NCBI GenBank assembly: GCA_037349315.1
Contig: JBAIAC010000021.1
Location: 930,001-994,000, forward strand
From: Chelydra serpentina
Lineage: Eukaryota; Chordata; Testudines; Chelydridae
Direction: 5' to 3'
DNA: 64,000 bases
Part shown: piece after piece, positions 23,346 through 34,349 of the stretch
Position numbering within the stretch: position 1 is the first letter of the stretch
How the letters are laid out: every line of letters begins with the position of its first letter
Made by a program: the position numbers and the translations under genes
The notes under the pieces: model-generated
The model's input: only the letters and a program-made list of their open reading frames with translations
The model's database searches: none
Told to the model about the DNA's origin: nothing

Positions 23346-24160
23346 TAGCAGAAAGAGCCTGGAACATGGGGCCTGGTGCAAGGCCTGAAGCCTGAACCAA
23401 AGTCAGCAACCGTTAAACTATGAGCAAAAGTCAGGCAGACGTTTGCCTGCAAGTTCACTGTCTGGTACATGAATTTGGCACCTAAGTTCCCTCTAAGCTG
23501 CATGGCTGCTGCCTCTTAAGCCCCACGCAGGGGCTCAGGGCTGAGGCGGGGAGAGATGCCTCTGCCCCAGCGTGGACCTGCCCCAGACTTGTCACAGTGT
23601 GGGGAGAGGAGCCCCTCCCCTGGCCCAGCCCAGGCCGCACCCTGAACCCCTCATCTCCAGCCGCACCCCAAAACCTGCTCCCCTAGCCAGAGCCCTCACC
23701 CTCCCACACCCCAACCCTCTGCCCCAGCCCTGAGCCCCCTCCTGCACCCTGATCCTCTCATCCCTGGACCCACCCCAGAGCCTGCACCCCCAGCCAGAGT
23801 GCTCACCCTTTCCCTCGCACCCTAACCCTCTGCCCCAGCCCTGAGCCCCCTCCCACACTCCCAACCCCTCAGCCCCACCCTCACCCCATGAATTTTCTTA
23901 TGTGCACCAATATGAAGGTGATGTGTCACACATTACCTCCATATTGGTGCACATAGCAAAATTCATTCCGCACACGGACATAAAAAATTAGAGGCAACAC
24001 TGCTTGGCACAGACGCTGTTAGCCTCGCTAAAACCCCCTGAATATGTAAACACATTCCAGCAGGCCAGTACAAGTACACCACAACCTAGCCCATGATAAG
24101 ATGGTTTGACAGAAGCAGTGAAGAGGGATGTTTTGTCTGAAACATCAGGAGAAAGGTAAC
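23342..24160 (+). mobile_element. ERV-type LTR (family L1), split by a hAT element
   Basis: It starts TGTAGCAGAAAGAGCCTGGA and resumes after the insert at 24003. It runs through AGATGGTTTGACAGAAGCAG and TGTCTGAAACATCAGGAG, as in the copies at 35373 and 38421, and lacks the final third. Confidence 0.65.
23482..24002. mobile_element. hAT-type element nested in LTR
   Basis: Ends CTAAGTTCCCTCTAA and TTAGAGGCAACACTG are imperfect inverted repeats. Flanks TTTGGCAC and CTTGGCAC match at 7 of 8 bases. A short palindrome with ACCAATATG and its complement lies at about 23905-23960. The central part is a degenerate CACCCTGAACCCCT-type tandem repeat. Confidence 0.8.
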
Positions 24161-24394
24161 AAACATGGATTGGTAAATCAGATGGCGGAGAAGACGGTGG
24201 GGTTAACAGAGCCCCTTAGGAGACAGGAGATGCGACGTGATCACAGAGGAGTGGATAAAAAGGAATTTCCAAGCGAAAAACTGAGAGAAAGCGACTTAAC
24301 ACCAAAAATTGATGCATTAGCGCATAGACTTGTCCAGAAATGGTTAGTGGCGGCAGAGAAGGGCCCTCCTGCAATCCATTTGGCATGTGATTGA
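24128..24394 (+). other. Open frame of 88 codons, unidentified
   Basis: The peptide is charged (RRQEMRRDHRGVDKKEFPSE) and lies just 3' of a truncated LTR. It could be a remnant of a retroviral leader or gag, but I recognise no domain and there is no gene context. Confidence 0.25.
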
Positions 24395-24439
24395 AAAGCA
24401 ACAGACACTGAGGGAACAAATTCAGGTTTTGCAAGAGCA

Positions 24440-24775
24440 GATGACAGTAGCATAGGCAGGTTTAGAGCACAGGGGGAGCGGCGCTATAAAAAGGCACCTC
24501 CCCAGGCTCCCCCTGTACTCACCCGGCGGCGCTTTAAAGGGCCCTGGGCTCCAGCCGCTGCTGCGGAGCCCTGGACCCTTTAAAGCGCCGCCGGAGCTCT
24601 GGCAGCGGGGCTCCGGCGGCGCTTTAAAAGGCCCGCTTGCAGCCGCGGGGAGCCGCGGGCCTTTTAAATCCCCGCCCAAGCCCGGCTCAGGCAGCGGGGC
24701 TCGGGCGGCGCTTTTTAAGGCGACGCTTCTCCTCACAGAGGGAGCAGCTGCTCGCCCCCGGCTACGCTACTGGCA
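24440..24775. mobile_element. CpG-rich hairpin element
   Basis: GGCGCTTTAAAGGGCCC and its complement alternate several times. The element resembles a non-autonomous DNA transposon. The CpG density is internal to the repeat. Confidence 0.55.
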
Positions 24776-24779
24776 GATG

Positions 24780-25490
24780 ACCCCTACTCTCTTCTCAGAA
24801 CCAGGATAAAAGCCAGGGGTACGGGTTCACAACTGCTTTAACCCTCAGAGTCCCACTCCTTGCTCCGAGCTAATATAACCTTTCTCAAATGGTTTTACAT
24901 GCCAGTTCGAGTTTCCTTTATAGCCTCTCTGTTTGCTAACCTCACTGCTGCCGCCTGTACTTTAAGATACCTTGACAGAGTTAATTAATCTCTCCTGGAT
25001 CAGGGCTCCCTCCCTCTTCCCCTACTTCTGCTCACTTCTGCCCTCTGTTTTAGAAGTTAAAACTTATAGTTATTACAGAAACCTCAGTCGCTGAAAAAGA
25101 CAAAGCACCTGTAAACAAAACAAAACAAAAAGACAACAAAGAGAAAACAAGGTAAAAACTTACTTTAAATAAACCCTGTGTAAATTCACCATTTTAACTC
25201 TTCAGGAATGCAACAGTTGGAATTACTCTGAACTTTCTTGAAGATATGGTTCCCAAGCAACAGAAATGCAGACTCTGCTTCTAATCCTAATCAGTGACCA
25301 CTATTTGAAACATGTGTTTTCCTTATTTCCATAGCGTTTTTTAAAATGAAGTAATATAAAGTAATGGGCTACATTAATACAACAAAGTGTGCAAATAACT
25401 TAATATGAATTGTTATCCATTCTTATGAAAAGTTTTAAATAAAAAGGTAATAACTTGCTTATATAGATGCTGTTGCCTGATTTTTAGATT
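24780..25490. other. AT-rich intergenic stretch, no feature seen
   Basis: No ORF of note and no clear repeat boundary. Poly-A-rich tracts (AAACAAAACAAAACAAAAAG) are present. Confidence 0.4.
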
Positions 25491-25934
25491 ATGTATTAAT
25501 TATATCAATTACTTAAGAATTTTGAGTTATTACTTTGAGGGTTGCCGGGTTTTTGCCCCAAGATTAGGCCCAGTATTGTTTAAATTATTATAGAGTTGGG
25601 AAACCCAATGTGCACAGTTGCAACTCGCATTATAGGACCTTTTTTATATTTACAAATATAGTTTATTAATACATTTAGCACAGTCACAAACACCCCAGTT
25701 TAGTAAGATAGACAGAGATGCTACAGAATGTACATCTGCACATTTATAAACTTACACCATTTTTTGTAGAACCTGAAATGTTAGCCAATATTTTTGTTTG
25801 TTTGTTACCATTACCCTTTTTATTATTACCAATGGCCATTATTTTGGCACTTTCCAAGGGCTACATTTTTTTTTACCGCCCCTAGGCTAGGATGCCACTT
25901 TTATAATATGTTACGCTGATGTCGCTATGTTTGA

Positions 25935-26118
25935 TGGGGGGGAGGGATAGCTCAGTGGTTTGAGCATTGGCCTGCTAAACCCAGGGTTGTGAGTTCAATC
26001 CTTGAGGGGGCCATTTAGGGATCTGGGGCAAAAATTGGGGATTGGTCCTGCTTTGAGCAGGCGGTTGGACTAGATGACCTCTTAAGGTCCCTTCCAACCC
26101 TGATATTCTATTCTATGA
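25935..26118 (+). mobile_element. tRNA-derived SINE (Cry-like turtle SINE)
   Basis: The 5' part is tRNA-like, with an A-box region (GGGATAGCTCAGTGGTTTGA) and a B-box region (TTGTGAGTTCAATCC). The 3' part ends in the CR1-like tail GACTAGATGACCTCTTAAGG and a TTCTATTCTATGA repeat. This arrangement is that of the Cry SINEs of cryptodiran turtles, a main reason for the host inference. It is not a functional tRNA gene. Confidence 0.9.
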
Positions 26119-26200
26119 TGTATATTTAGTAGGGGATCTTTTTTTCATTTATATTTATTTACCTTAGTAATGTTGGAGTGGGTTTTTTTATACGTTAGTA

Positions 26201-26651
26201 CAGGGGTTTCAAACATGCGGCCTGCAGCCCGCGGAGCTCTTCCCTGCGGCCCGCCGGGCTCCCTGCGCCCCTCCCACACCCCCCCTTTTTTTTTTTTACC
26301 CCCAGGCAGTTCCCGCCGCCAGACAGTTGTTCTGGTGGCGGGAAATGCTTGGGGGTAAAAAAAAAAGGGGGTGCGGGGGTGGGGCGCGGGGAGCCCGGCG
26401 GGCCACAGGGAAGAGCTCCGCGGGCCGCATGGGAAGAGCTTCGCGGTTTCTGGGATGGAGGGGGGAGGAGTGGGAAGCTATGCGCACAGGGGAGAAGGCG
26501 GAGAAGGGGTGGAGAAGGGGCGGGGCCTAATGGAAGGGGTGGAGTGGGGGCAGGGCCGGGGCAGCGAGGGGGTGGGGTCAGTGATGCGGCCCTTGGGCCA
26601 ATGCATTAGTCTTCATGCGGCCCTCGTGGTAATTTGAGTTTGAGACCCCTG
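26201..26651. mobile_element. hAT-type element with internal GC-rich palindrome
   Basis: Ends CAGGGGTTTCAAAC and GTTTGAGACCCCTG are inverted. Flanks CGTTAGTA and GGTTAGTA match at 7 of 8. The inside folds back: a GCGGCCCGCCGGGCTCCC block and a polyT/polyA pair mirror each other around 26320. Confidence 0.88.
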
Positions 26652-26689
26652 GGTTAGTATATTAATGATTTGAACTTTCCATTATTATG

Positions 26690-27050
26690 GCTGTCAGTTA
26701 GTAGCAGTTAACTCACATGATTAACTCAAAAAGATTAATCACAATTAAAAAAAGTAATCACAGTTTTAATCGCACCGTTACACAATACAATACCAATTGA
26801 AATGTATTCAATTTTTTGGATGTGCTTCTACATTTTCAAGCATATTGATTTCACTTACAACATGGAATACAAAGCATATAATGCTCACTTTACATTATTA
26901 TTTTTTATTACAAATATTTGTACTGTAAAAATGATAAACAACAGAAATAGTATTTTTCAGTTCACCCGATACAAGTACCGTAGTGCAATCTCTCTCATGA
27001 AAGTGCAACCCTTTTGTGATTAGGAATTACATTTGTTATTTCTGTTTTAA
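26690..27050. mobile_element. Dispersed AT-rich repeat (CTGTCAGTTAGTAGCAGTTAAC)
   Basis: CAGTTAACTCACATGATTAAC and the following TTTTAATCGCACCGTTA match 31660-32110 closely. Its class is unknown to me. Confidence 0.7.
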
Positions 27051-28002
27051 TTGGATATTTTGGTTTTTTCCAAGTTACAAGTCGTGGTGTACTTGGTACG
27101 TTTACAAGGGTATGAACTTAGGAAAGCCCCTATGACAAAGACCTCTATGTTAAAGGTCGTAGCCATACATGGATCTTATGCTTTATCTTATCACCATTTA
27201 TTTTGGTGAAAGATCCCAAATATATGTATGCTAACTTTGCCTTAGCTCAACATACAGGATGTGGCCTGCAGGTCCCCGGTGTTACGCCAAAATATACGTT
27301 AATAAACCGATAAACCTATTATAATAAAACAAATAATTAAACCCATAACAAAATAAGAAACTTATAAGAAAAGATATATAGGCAAGCAAGCAGGCTAGCC
27401 TTAGACGTATCTTATGTACCTGTTATGTATGTCCGTTCGTTGCCAGGACACTTCTGTGGTTGACTCATATACCTGTGGTCAGAACTTCCCCTTAAACGCT
27501 ATTTTTAGCTCCCCAAACACTTATATTTTTCCGTCGGGCCGTTTATCTGTGCAAAGGTTATTTGTTCAAAGTTTATAGGCCTTAAGCCTTATGCTAACTG
27601 GCTGAAGCTAATGTCTTACAGGATACAGGCCTGTAGGTTTCCTGCATTACTCCTGAATATAATGCAAAGCAGTAAATATAATAAAGGCAAGCTAGCCCAC
27701 TGGGCTACAGTAGCAGTGAATATAACAAAGGAAACTGGGCTACAGGCCCCCCTTCAATAGCGTGAACCCTATCACAGAAGATGAGGACTTTACCCTTAAC
27801 CCAGCAGATAACAGGTAAATGGGAATTGCCACCTGCTCAATTAGTATATGTGTAAATGTGCCTTTGGGGTTTGGCAAAAATTTGACCCTGTGACCCTGCA
27901 CTTTAATTGACCATAAAAGTAATGTTGGTATTACTAGAATACCAATACTGCAGTACTAGAATACTGTCCGTTTTTATTACATGTTACCTTCCACATACAA
28001 GC

Positions 28003-28311
28003 CTATTGCTTGGTTAGCCTGGCAGGGTGATGACGACCGATTGTGTTGGTACCTTCCTTCGGACCGCACGGCGGTGTGTCCATCTTAAACATATTGTATC
28101 TGCCAATGTACTGATACCCCTTTTCAGAGCAACAGGCCACCGGTGGAATTTTCCCATTTGGGTGATAAACTACCAGAGGAGATACATTGCTGTGTTTATT
28201 GTAGATGTTGTTTTTAAGGTGATCTACTGAGTGGATAACTGCCAAGTGACGGAACACATTCTCACCTGGATTGAACACAGGTTCAAGAGGCTGGGAACAA
28301 GTTTTGGACAT
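28003..28311 (-). CDS. Unidentified 102-codon ORF in AT-rich block
   Basis: A minus-strand frame starts MSKTCSQPLEPVFNPGENVF and ends RHHPARLTKQ. It is rich in His, Asn, Lys and Cys, unlike the GC-driven chance frames elsewhere, and the sequence before its ATG is very AT-rich. I recognise no domain. It may be an exon or a fragment of a large DNA element or an endogenous DNA virus, or chance. It lies just left of the Gypsy element, which has disrupted the block. Confidence 0.3.
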   Translation of the reverse strand: MSKTCSQPLEPVFNPGENVFRHLAVIHSVDHLKNNIYNKHSNVSPLVVYHPNGKIPPVACCSEKGYQYIGRYNMFKMDTPPCGPKEGTNTIGRHHPARLTKQ

Positions 28312-28352
28312 GATAATTTTACTTAAATAAGAGTTTTAATTAGGGTGCAGTG

Positions 28353-28963
28353 TGTGACGGGGCGAGGCCAGAGGGCTATAGGGAAGTGGTAAGGAACCAG
28401 TATGTTAGCCCCAGGCTAAACAAATCCCTGATACCTTATGACAGTTGCTCCAGGTTAATCAAGACACCTGGGGCCAATTAAGAACTTTCCAGAAGGCAGG
28501 GAGGTTGATTGGGACACCTGAAGCCAATCAAGGACTGGCTGGAACTAGTCAAAAGCCTCCCAGTGAGTCAGTGAGAGAGGAGGAGCTGCGGAAGGAGGTT
28601 GCGTGTGAGAAGCTGGGAGCAAGAGGCACTAGGAGCTGAGAGTAAGAAGACGTACTGCTGGAAGATCCTGTGGTGAGGATAAAGAAGGTGTTGGGAGGAG
28701 TCCATGGGGAAGTAGCCCAGGGAGTTGTAGCTGTCATGCAGTTGTTCCAGGAGGCACTCTAAACAGCTGCAATCCACAGGGCCCTGGGCTGGAACCCGGA
28801 GTAGAGGGTGGGCCCGGGTTCCCCCCAAAACTCCCAACTCCTGATCAGACACAGGAGGAGTTGATCTGGACTGTGGGTTCTACCAGAGGGGAAGATCTCT
28901 GAGGCAAACAAAAATCTGCCAATAAGCGAGGACCCACCGAGGTAGTGGAGGAACTTTGTCACA
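28353..28963 (+). repeat. Gypsy 5' LTR
   Basis: 611 bases, TGTGACGGGGC to TTTGTCACA. TG...CA ends. Confidence 0.93.
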
Positions 28964-28965
28964 AC

Positions 28966-28983
28966 GGGTGTCAGGGGTGGGAT
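28966..28983 (+). promoter_or_regulatory. Primer binding site, tRNA-Leu type
   Basis: GGGTGTCAGGGGTGGGAT, two bases after the 5' LTR, matches the complement of the 3' end of tRNA-Leu (TGGTGTCAGGAGTGGGAT) except at two positions. Confidence 0.8.
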
Positions 28984-29055
28984 TGGTGTGCACAGTGCGG
29001 CGGAAGAAGAGGGGTGTTTAAAAAAAAAAGCAGGTTTATTTTTTTTTTCACCACA

Positions 29056-29649
29056 ATGGAAGATGTAATACGGGCACTGATACAAGCCACGGCTGCCCAG
29101 CAGGAGGCTACCCGTGTCCAGGCAGCCGCCCAACAGGAGGCAGTGCGGCTGCAGCAGGAGACCAATCGCCTGTTGATGGACCAGGCCACTCAAGACCGTA
29201 CTATGTTGTGGGAACTGGTAAACCAATTGAAGGCCCTTACGGAGATGAACCATGGCCATGCACGGGCCAGCAATTGCCTGCAGAAAATGATGGGGAATGA
29301 TGACATAGAGGCATACCTCCTGGCCTTTGAGAGGACAGCCCTACGGGAGGCCTGGCCTCGAGATCAGTGGTCTGGCATCCTCGCCCCATTCCTGTGTGGG
29401 GAAGCCCAGAAGGCCTACTATGATCTGCCCGAAAAGGCTGCAGCGGACTACCCCCAGCTGAAAGCAGAGATCCTGGCCAGATCTGGGGTAACAACCGCAG
29501 TGCAGGCCCAGCGGTATCATGAGTGGAGGTACCAGGAAGACAAAACCCCGTGGTCCCAATTGTATGACCTCATCCATCTCGCACGAAAGTGGTTGCAAAC
29601 TAAGTCCCGGAGTCCAGAAGAGATACTAGAGGTTCTGGTCATCGACTGA
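29056..29649 (+). pseudogene. gag: Gypsy gag (SCAN-related capsid), interrupted
   Basis: The ATG at 29056 opens a gag with a Gln/Ala-rich coiled N-terminus ([20 protein letters not shown]). A capsid-like helical domain follows ([20 protein letters not shown], then [14 protein letters not shown] and [20 protein letters not shown]). It resembles the Gmr1-type gag from which the SCAN domain arose. The frame stops at TGA 29647 but continues in frame ([20 protein letters not shown]) to a second TGA near 29763. Capsid function is lost in this copy. Confidence 0.85.
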
Positions 29650-29989
29650 TACATGAGGGGACTACCGCCAGACCTTCGCACATGGGTAAGCCAGAACGAA
29701 CCCTCCACCTATGACGAGATTGTGGCAATGGTAGAGAGGCGAAGGACGGGGAGGGAACTGACCTGAACAGTTAAGGAAGTGGAACCCCGGGTTAAACAAG
29801 CAGCACGAAGCCCTAGAGTTCGAGTGACTGGGCCACCAGAGGCCATAAAGAGTTGGAACACTGAGGGGGAAGAAAATTGTGATGTTAGACTTCCCAAACC
29901 CCCGGGGAGTCCTAGGTGGAAGAAGGGGAGGGCTGAAAACCAGCGGGGACCCCAGAAGGAAGGGATTGGCCTGAGTGGGGGGAATCCTG

Positions 29990-30440
29990 GAACTAAACCC
30001 CCTAGCCCCGGACTTTAACAAGGAATTTATTTTACAAACAGACGCTTCCGAGGTGGGGTTGGGGGCGGTTCTGTCGCAAATGGTGGGAGAAGAGGAACAC
30101 CCGATCCTCTACCTAAGCAGAAAGCTTCTCCCAAGAGAACAGAAATACGCAGTAGTTGAGAGAGAATGCCTTGCTGTCAAATGGGCTGTGGAGACCCTAC
30201 GTTATTACCTCTTGGGCCGGTGATTTACTCTTGTGACGGACCATGCACCCCTCCAGTGGATGCAGCGGAATAAGGAAAAGAATGCAAGGGTCACCAGGTG
30301 GTTCTTATCCCTCCAACCGTTCCAGTTCCGCATACGGCACAGGGCTGGATGCCACCATGGCAACGCTGATGGTCTGTCAAGAGCACACTGCCTGGCGCCC
30401 CAAGTTGCCCAACTCTATGGTGTTGAGCAGAGGGTGGGGA
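29990..30440 (+). pseudogene. pol: Gypsy RNase H region, interrupted
   Basis: DFNKEFILQTDASEVGLGAV and REQKYAVVERECLAVKWAVE are the first RNase H motifs; after a TGA at 30222, VTDHAPLQWM and GNADGLSR complete the domain. The RT upstream has been deleted, and the integrase is absent before the polypurine tract (AGAGGGTGGGGA) at 30431. Confidence 0.88.
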
Positions 30441-30442
30441 TA

Positions 30443-31062
30443 TGTGACGGGGCAAGGCCAGAGGGCTATAGGAAAGTGGTAAGGAATCAGTATGTTAGCC
30501 CCAGGCTAAACAAATCCCTGATACCTTATGGCAGTTGCTCCAGGTTAATCAAGACACCTGGGGCCAATTAAGAACGTTCCAGAAGACAGGGAGGTTGATT
30601 GGGACACCTGAAGCCAATCAAGGACTGGCTGGAACTAATCAAAAGCCTCCCAGTGAGTCAGTGAGAGAGGAGGAGCTGCGGAAGGAGGTTGCGTGTGAGA
30701 AGCTAGGAGCAAGAGGCACTAGGAGCTGAGAGTAAGAGGACGTACTGCTGGAAGATCCTGTGGTGAGGATAAAGAAGGTGTTGGGAGGAGTCCATGGGGA
30801 AGTAGCCCAGGGAGTTGTAGCTGTCGTGCAGTTGTTCCAGGAGGCACTCTAAACAGCTGCAATCCACAGGGCCCTGGGCTGGAACCCGGAGTAGAGGGTG
30901 GGCCCGGGTTCCCCCCAAAACTCCCAACTCCTGATCAGACACAGGAGGAGTTGATCTGGACTGTGGGTTCTACCAGAGGGGAAGATCTCTGAGGCAAACA
31001 AAAATCCGCCAAAAATCCGCCAAGCGCAGGACCCACCGAGGTAGAGGAGGAACTTTGTCACA
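30443..31062 (+). repeat. Gypsy 3' LTR
   Basis: 620 bases, close to the 5' LTR; a short tandem duplication (CAAAAATCCGC) explains the extra 9 bases. Confidence 0.93.
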
Positions 31063-31370
31063 AGTGTTATAGACCCCCATACCTGAATTGCTTTCAGTGG
31101 CACTTTTGACAAGAATTAAACATGTGGCTTTTTCTCTTTTCTGTTTTAAAAACAGTAATTAACAATACAATTTAGCTATTGCTAATTCTTGATTAAATGT
31201 GGGACCTTTTTCAATTTTAAAATTATAGGATAGTGTTATATGTATATACTGTATGCAGAACTGATTTATGCCATACTATACACATTGCTACACCTGGTAT
31301 AGATGTAGCCACTTTGGAGTTATTGATTTGAAGATAAACCCTTTTCCGGGTTACTAAAGGTGATATGGTT

Positions 31371-31604
31371 ACATTCACTAGCTTATAACTGAGGGTTGCA
31401 CTTTCACCTGGTATGCCCCTTTACGATAGTCCCTTTTAGATACATACTGTTTTTTAGTATATATATATATATACTATATATATATATATATATATATAGT
31501 ATATATATATATATATACTAAAAAACAGTATGTATCTAAAAGGGACTATCGTAAAGGGGCATACCAGGTGAAAGTGCAACCCTCAGTTATAAGCTAGTGA
31601 ATGT
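31371..31604. repeat. Near-perfect 234-bp AT-centred palindrome
   Basis: The arm starting ACATTCACTAGCTTATAACT is repeated as its exact complement ending AGTTATAAGCTAGTGAATGT. Arms are about 90 bases of unique sequence; the centre (31459-31517) is (TA)n broken by mirrored CTATAT/ATATAG steps. Confidence 0.95.
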
Positions 31605-31659
31605 ATATATATGACACCAACAATTTAGGAAATAAACTTAATACTGTTCATGTTTAGTT

Positions 31660-32110
31660 TTTTTTAGGGCTGTCGATTAATCACAGTTAACTCACGCAAT
31701 TAACGCAAAAACATTAATTGCAATTAAAAAAATTAATCACAGTTTTAATCGCACTGTTAAACATTATAGTACCAATTGAAATTTATTAAATATTTTGGAT
31801 ATTTTTCTATATTTTCAAGTATATTGATTTCTATTACAACACAGAATACAGAATACAAAGTGTACAGTGCTCACTTTACATTATTATTTTTATTACAAAT
31901 ATTTGCACTATAAAAATGATAAACAAAAGAAACAGTATTTTTAATTCACCTCATTCAAGTAGTGAAGTGCAATCTCTTTATCGTGAAAGTGTAACTTACA
32001 AATGTAAAAAAAAAATTGTTACATAACTGCACTCAAAAGCAAAACAATGTAAAACTTTAGAGCCTACAAGTCCACGCAGTCCTACTTCTTATTCAGCCAA
32101 TCGCTAAGAT
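31660..32110. mobile_element. Dispersed AT-rich repeat (second copy)
   Basis: Starts GGGCTGTCGATTAATCACAG and follows the copy at 26690-27050 through the same blocks, then extends further (GAGCCTACAAGTCCACGCAG). Confidence 0.7.
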
Positions 32111-32384
32111 AGACAAGTCTCGGATGATGACCCAGCATTTGTTCCAGTATAGACATATACACCCTCCTTTGTTTGGGGGATAATTTTGATTATTATTCCA
32201 ACGCCATGTTACGTTAGCTAGAACTTTATAATAACAAAACAATATAAATTATTAATTATATCATATTATAAAAAGGTAGAATTTTACATTAATATTATGG
32301 TGGCTTGCCCAATGAACTTTTTAATTTTAAATTGGGTTTTGCCAAACAACTGGCCACATTGCCTGAAAAACTTCAACTTAAATT

Positions 32385-32415
<31 letters not shown>

Positions 32416-33540
32416 AGTTGCAATTAAATTGTTTATTGACTAACATACCTATATTTATGACTAACTTTTGCAAACATAGAACCATTACAGGTTTCTCATA
32501 GGGACACCCCCATTGGGTTTAAACCCTAATTATAATTATAAATAGTGTGGTACCAAAAAGAAAAATGTTTTACTATTAATTTTTAAATTATTATTATGCG
32601 CATTTTTGTGTGCAAAAATATTGTTGTTGCAACAAAAACTCCCTCAAAACCATAATGTAGGCACGTGACACAAAACATAGAACTCACAGACAAGTAATTT
32701 CAACATACCAGCAAACCATACCGCCAATGGATTAAACATTGTTGTTTAGAGCAGGTCCAGGAAACCTAAGGGTTCAAATCATTAATCGTTCCAGGTCTAC
32801 ACCTTGGTTTGCCTGTAAAAGAGGTTTAATGATTTCGTTAGGAGCCAAATACGTGTGGGGGTGTTTTTTTTCATCTTTAGACCCTAGATTAAAACATAAG
32901 TGGGTAAGAGAGAAAAATATTAACATATATTAAAAGATTAACTTTATTTGGTTAGACTATGTAAGGGGAAAATTGCAAGAGATAAATCGAATATTTTATT
33001 TTGGTGAATTAAGACTTGTAACAATAACTATGATATAGGTTGTGGGTAGCAAAAGCGGCTGCATTTTGCTTCAATACTTCCTGTGTAAAGCAGAAAGATT
33101 ATACATTGCTGGCTTCCTTTACCGTGCTGGGTATGTCTGAAATCGCAACTAACGTGATACCTATTTTTCGAACCATGATGCACAGCAACTGATTTAACCC
33201 CCAAAGTTTTGTGACTGCAAATTGGCTAATACAAATATGCAAGTAACAAAACAATAATGAATTTCACCGAAGCGGTGTTACTCTCGCTTCTTTTCCTACT
33301 GCCTCCCGCTTACAGGTTGGCGGGGGTGGGGGGGGGGAAGGTAGTAAGCAAGAGTTTGCTTTACCTTTTACATGTACATTAGACAGAGCCCATTGAATCA
33401 AAAGGATGCTGAATTAGATGTTTTACGGGTTTTTAACTTTAATATTATTTTGTCAGAAGCAATTTACTTTGCCCACTTCCTTTTTTTTTTCAAAATGCTC
33501 AAAAGCATTTTCCCTACAGTTTTCGCAGCAACATTTTAGC
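32110..33540. other. AT-rich block without recognised genes
   Basis: Base composition is well below the flanks in GC. It holds (TA)n near 32385-32408 and a poly-G run near 33328. One plus-strand frame at 32739-32933 has 64 codons with no recognisable domain. Confidence 0.4.
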
Positions 33541-33544
33541 TGCT

Positions 33545-34349
33545 TGTCAGGGTTCCCTCCCAACTCTGAACTCTGGGGTACAGATGTGGGGACCTGCATG
33601 AAAGACCCTCTAAGCTTATTTCTACCAGCTCAGGTTAAAAACTTCCCCAAGGCACAAATCCCTCCTTGTCCTTGGACGGTATTACTGCCATCACCAGGTG
33701 ATTTAGACAAAGATTCAGGGAAAGGACCACTTGGAGTTCCTATTTCCCCAAAATATCCCCCCCAGCCCCTTCACCCCCTTTCCTGGGGAGGCTTGAGAAT
33801 AATAATACCAACCAATTGCCTTTAATAAAAGTACAGACCAGACCCTTTATTTTTAGGACACTAAAATCAATCAGGTTCTTAAGAGAAGAACTTTATTATA
33901 AAGAAAAACGTAAAAGAAGCACCTCTGTAAAATCAGGGTGGAAGGTACTTTTACAGGGTGATAAAAAGATTTAAAATGCAGAGGATTCCCCTCTAGGCTC
34001 AACTTCAAAGTTACAAAAACAGGAATAAACCTCCCTCTTAGCATAGGGAAAATTCACAAACTGAAACGAAAGATAATCTAACACATTTCTTTGCTTTACT
34101 TACAATTTTTGTAATTTTAGATGCTCGTTTCAGGTATGTTTTTAAGAGATATTTTTTCCTGCCCTTGTCTCTCTCTGTCCGAGAGAGAACAAACAAAGAG
34201 AGCACAAACAAAACCTCCCCCCACAGATTTGAAAGTATCTTCTTTCCTTATTGGTCCTTTTGGTCAGGTGACTATCAGGTTATTTGCTTTTTAACTCCTT
34301 ACACATAAAGGAGGGATTTTATGCTACCCTTAGCTGTATGTTTATGACA
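33545..34349 (-). mobile_element. Solo LTR of an ERV, with target duplication
   Basis: 805 bases from TGTCAGGGTTCCC to TTTATGACA, flanked by CTGCT on both sides (33540-33544, 34350-34354). It is the reverse-orientation relative of 36631-37434. The internal retroviral region is absent, consistent with LTR-LTR recombination. Confidence 0.92.

Larger units (their letters stand above)
25500..27712. mobile_element. Second copy of the TGTAGCC LTR with nested elements
   Basis: Blocks match 15540-17144 in order: GAGTTATTACTTTGAGGGTTG, TTTACAAATATAGTTTATTAAT, GTCAGAACTTCCCCTTAAA and the end AGCCCACTGGGCTACAG. It is interrupted by the SINE at 25935, the hAT element at 26201 and a dispersed AT-rich repeat at 26690. 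Confidence 0.65.
28353..31062 (+). mobile_element. Ty3/Gypsy LTR retrotransposon, internally deleted
   Basis: Two LTRs (28353-28963 and 30443-31062) flank a 1.5 kb interior with a tRNA-Leu-type primer site, a gag-like ORF and an RNase H domain. A 4-base duplication, AGTG, flanks the whole (28349-28352, 31063-31066). The LTRs differ at roughly 12 places plus a short duplication in the 3' LTR, about 2%. Protease, most of the RT and the integrase are missing. Three stops in the coding parts are TGA where CGA is expected. Confidence 0.93.

Noticed and set aside
25935..26010. Possible tRNA gene
   Set aside because: The A- and B-box-like sequences belong to a SINE with a CR1-like tail; the acceptor stem does not pair properly.
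32739..32933. 64-codon frame in the AT-rich block
   Set aside because: No recognisable domain, no context, and length within chance expectation.
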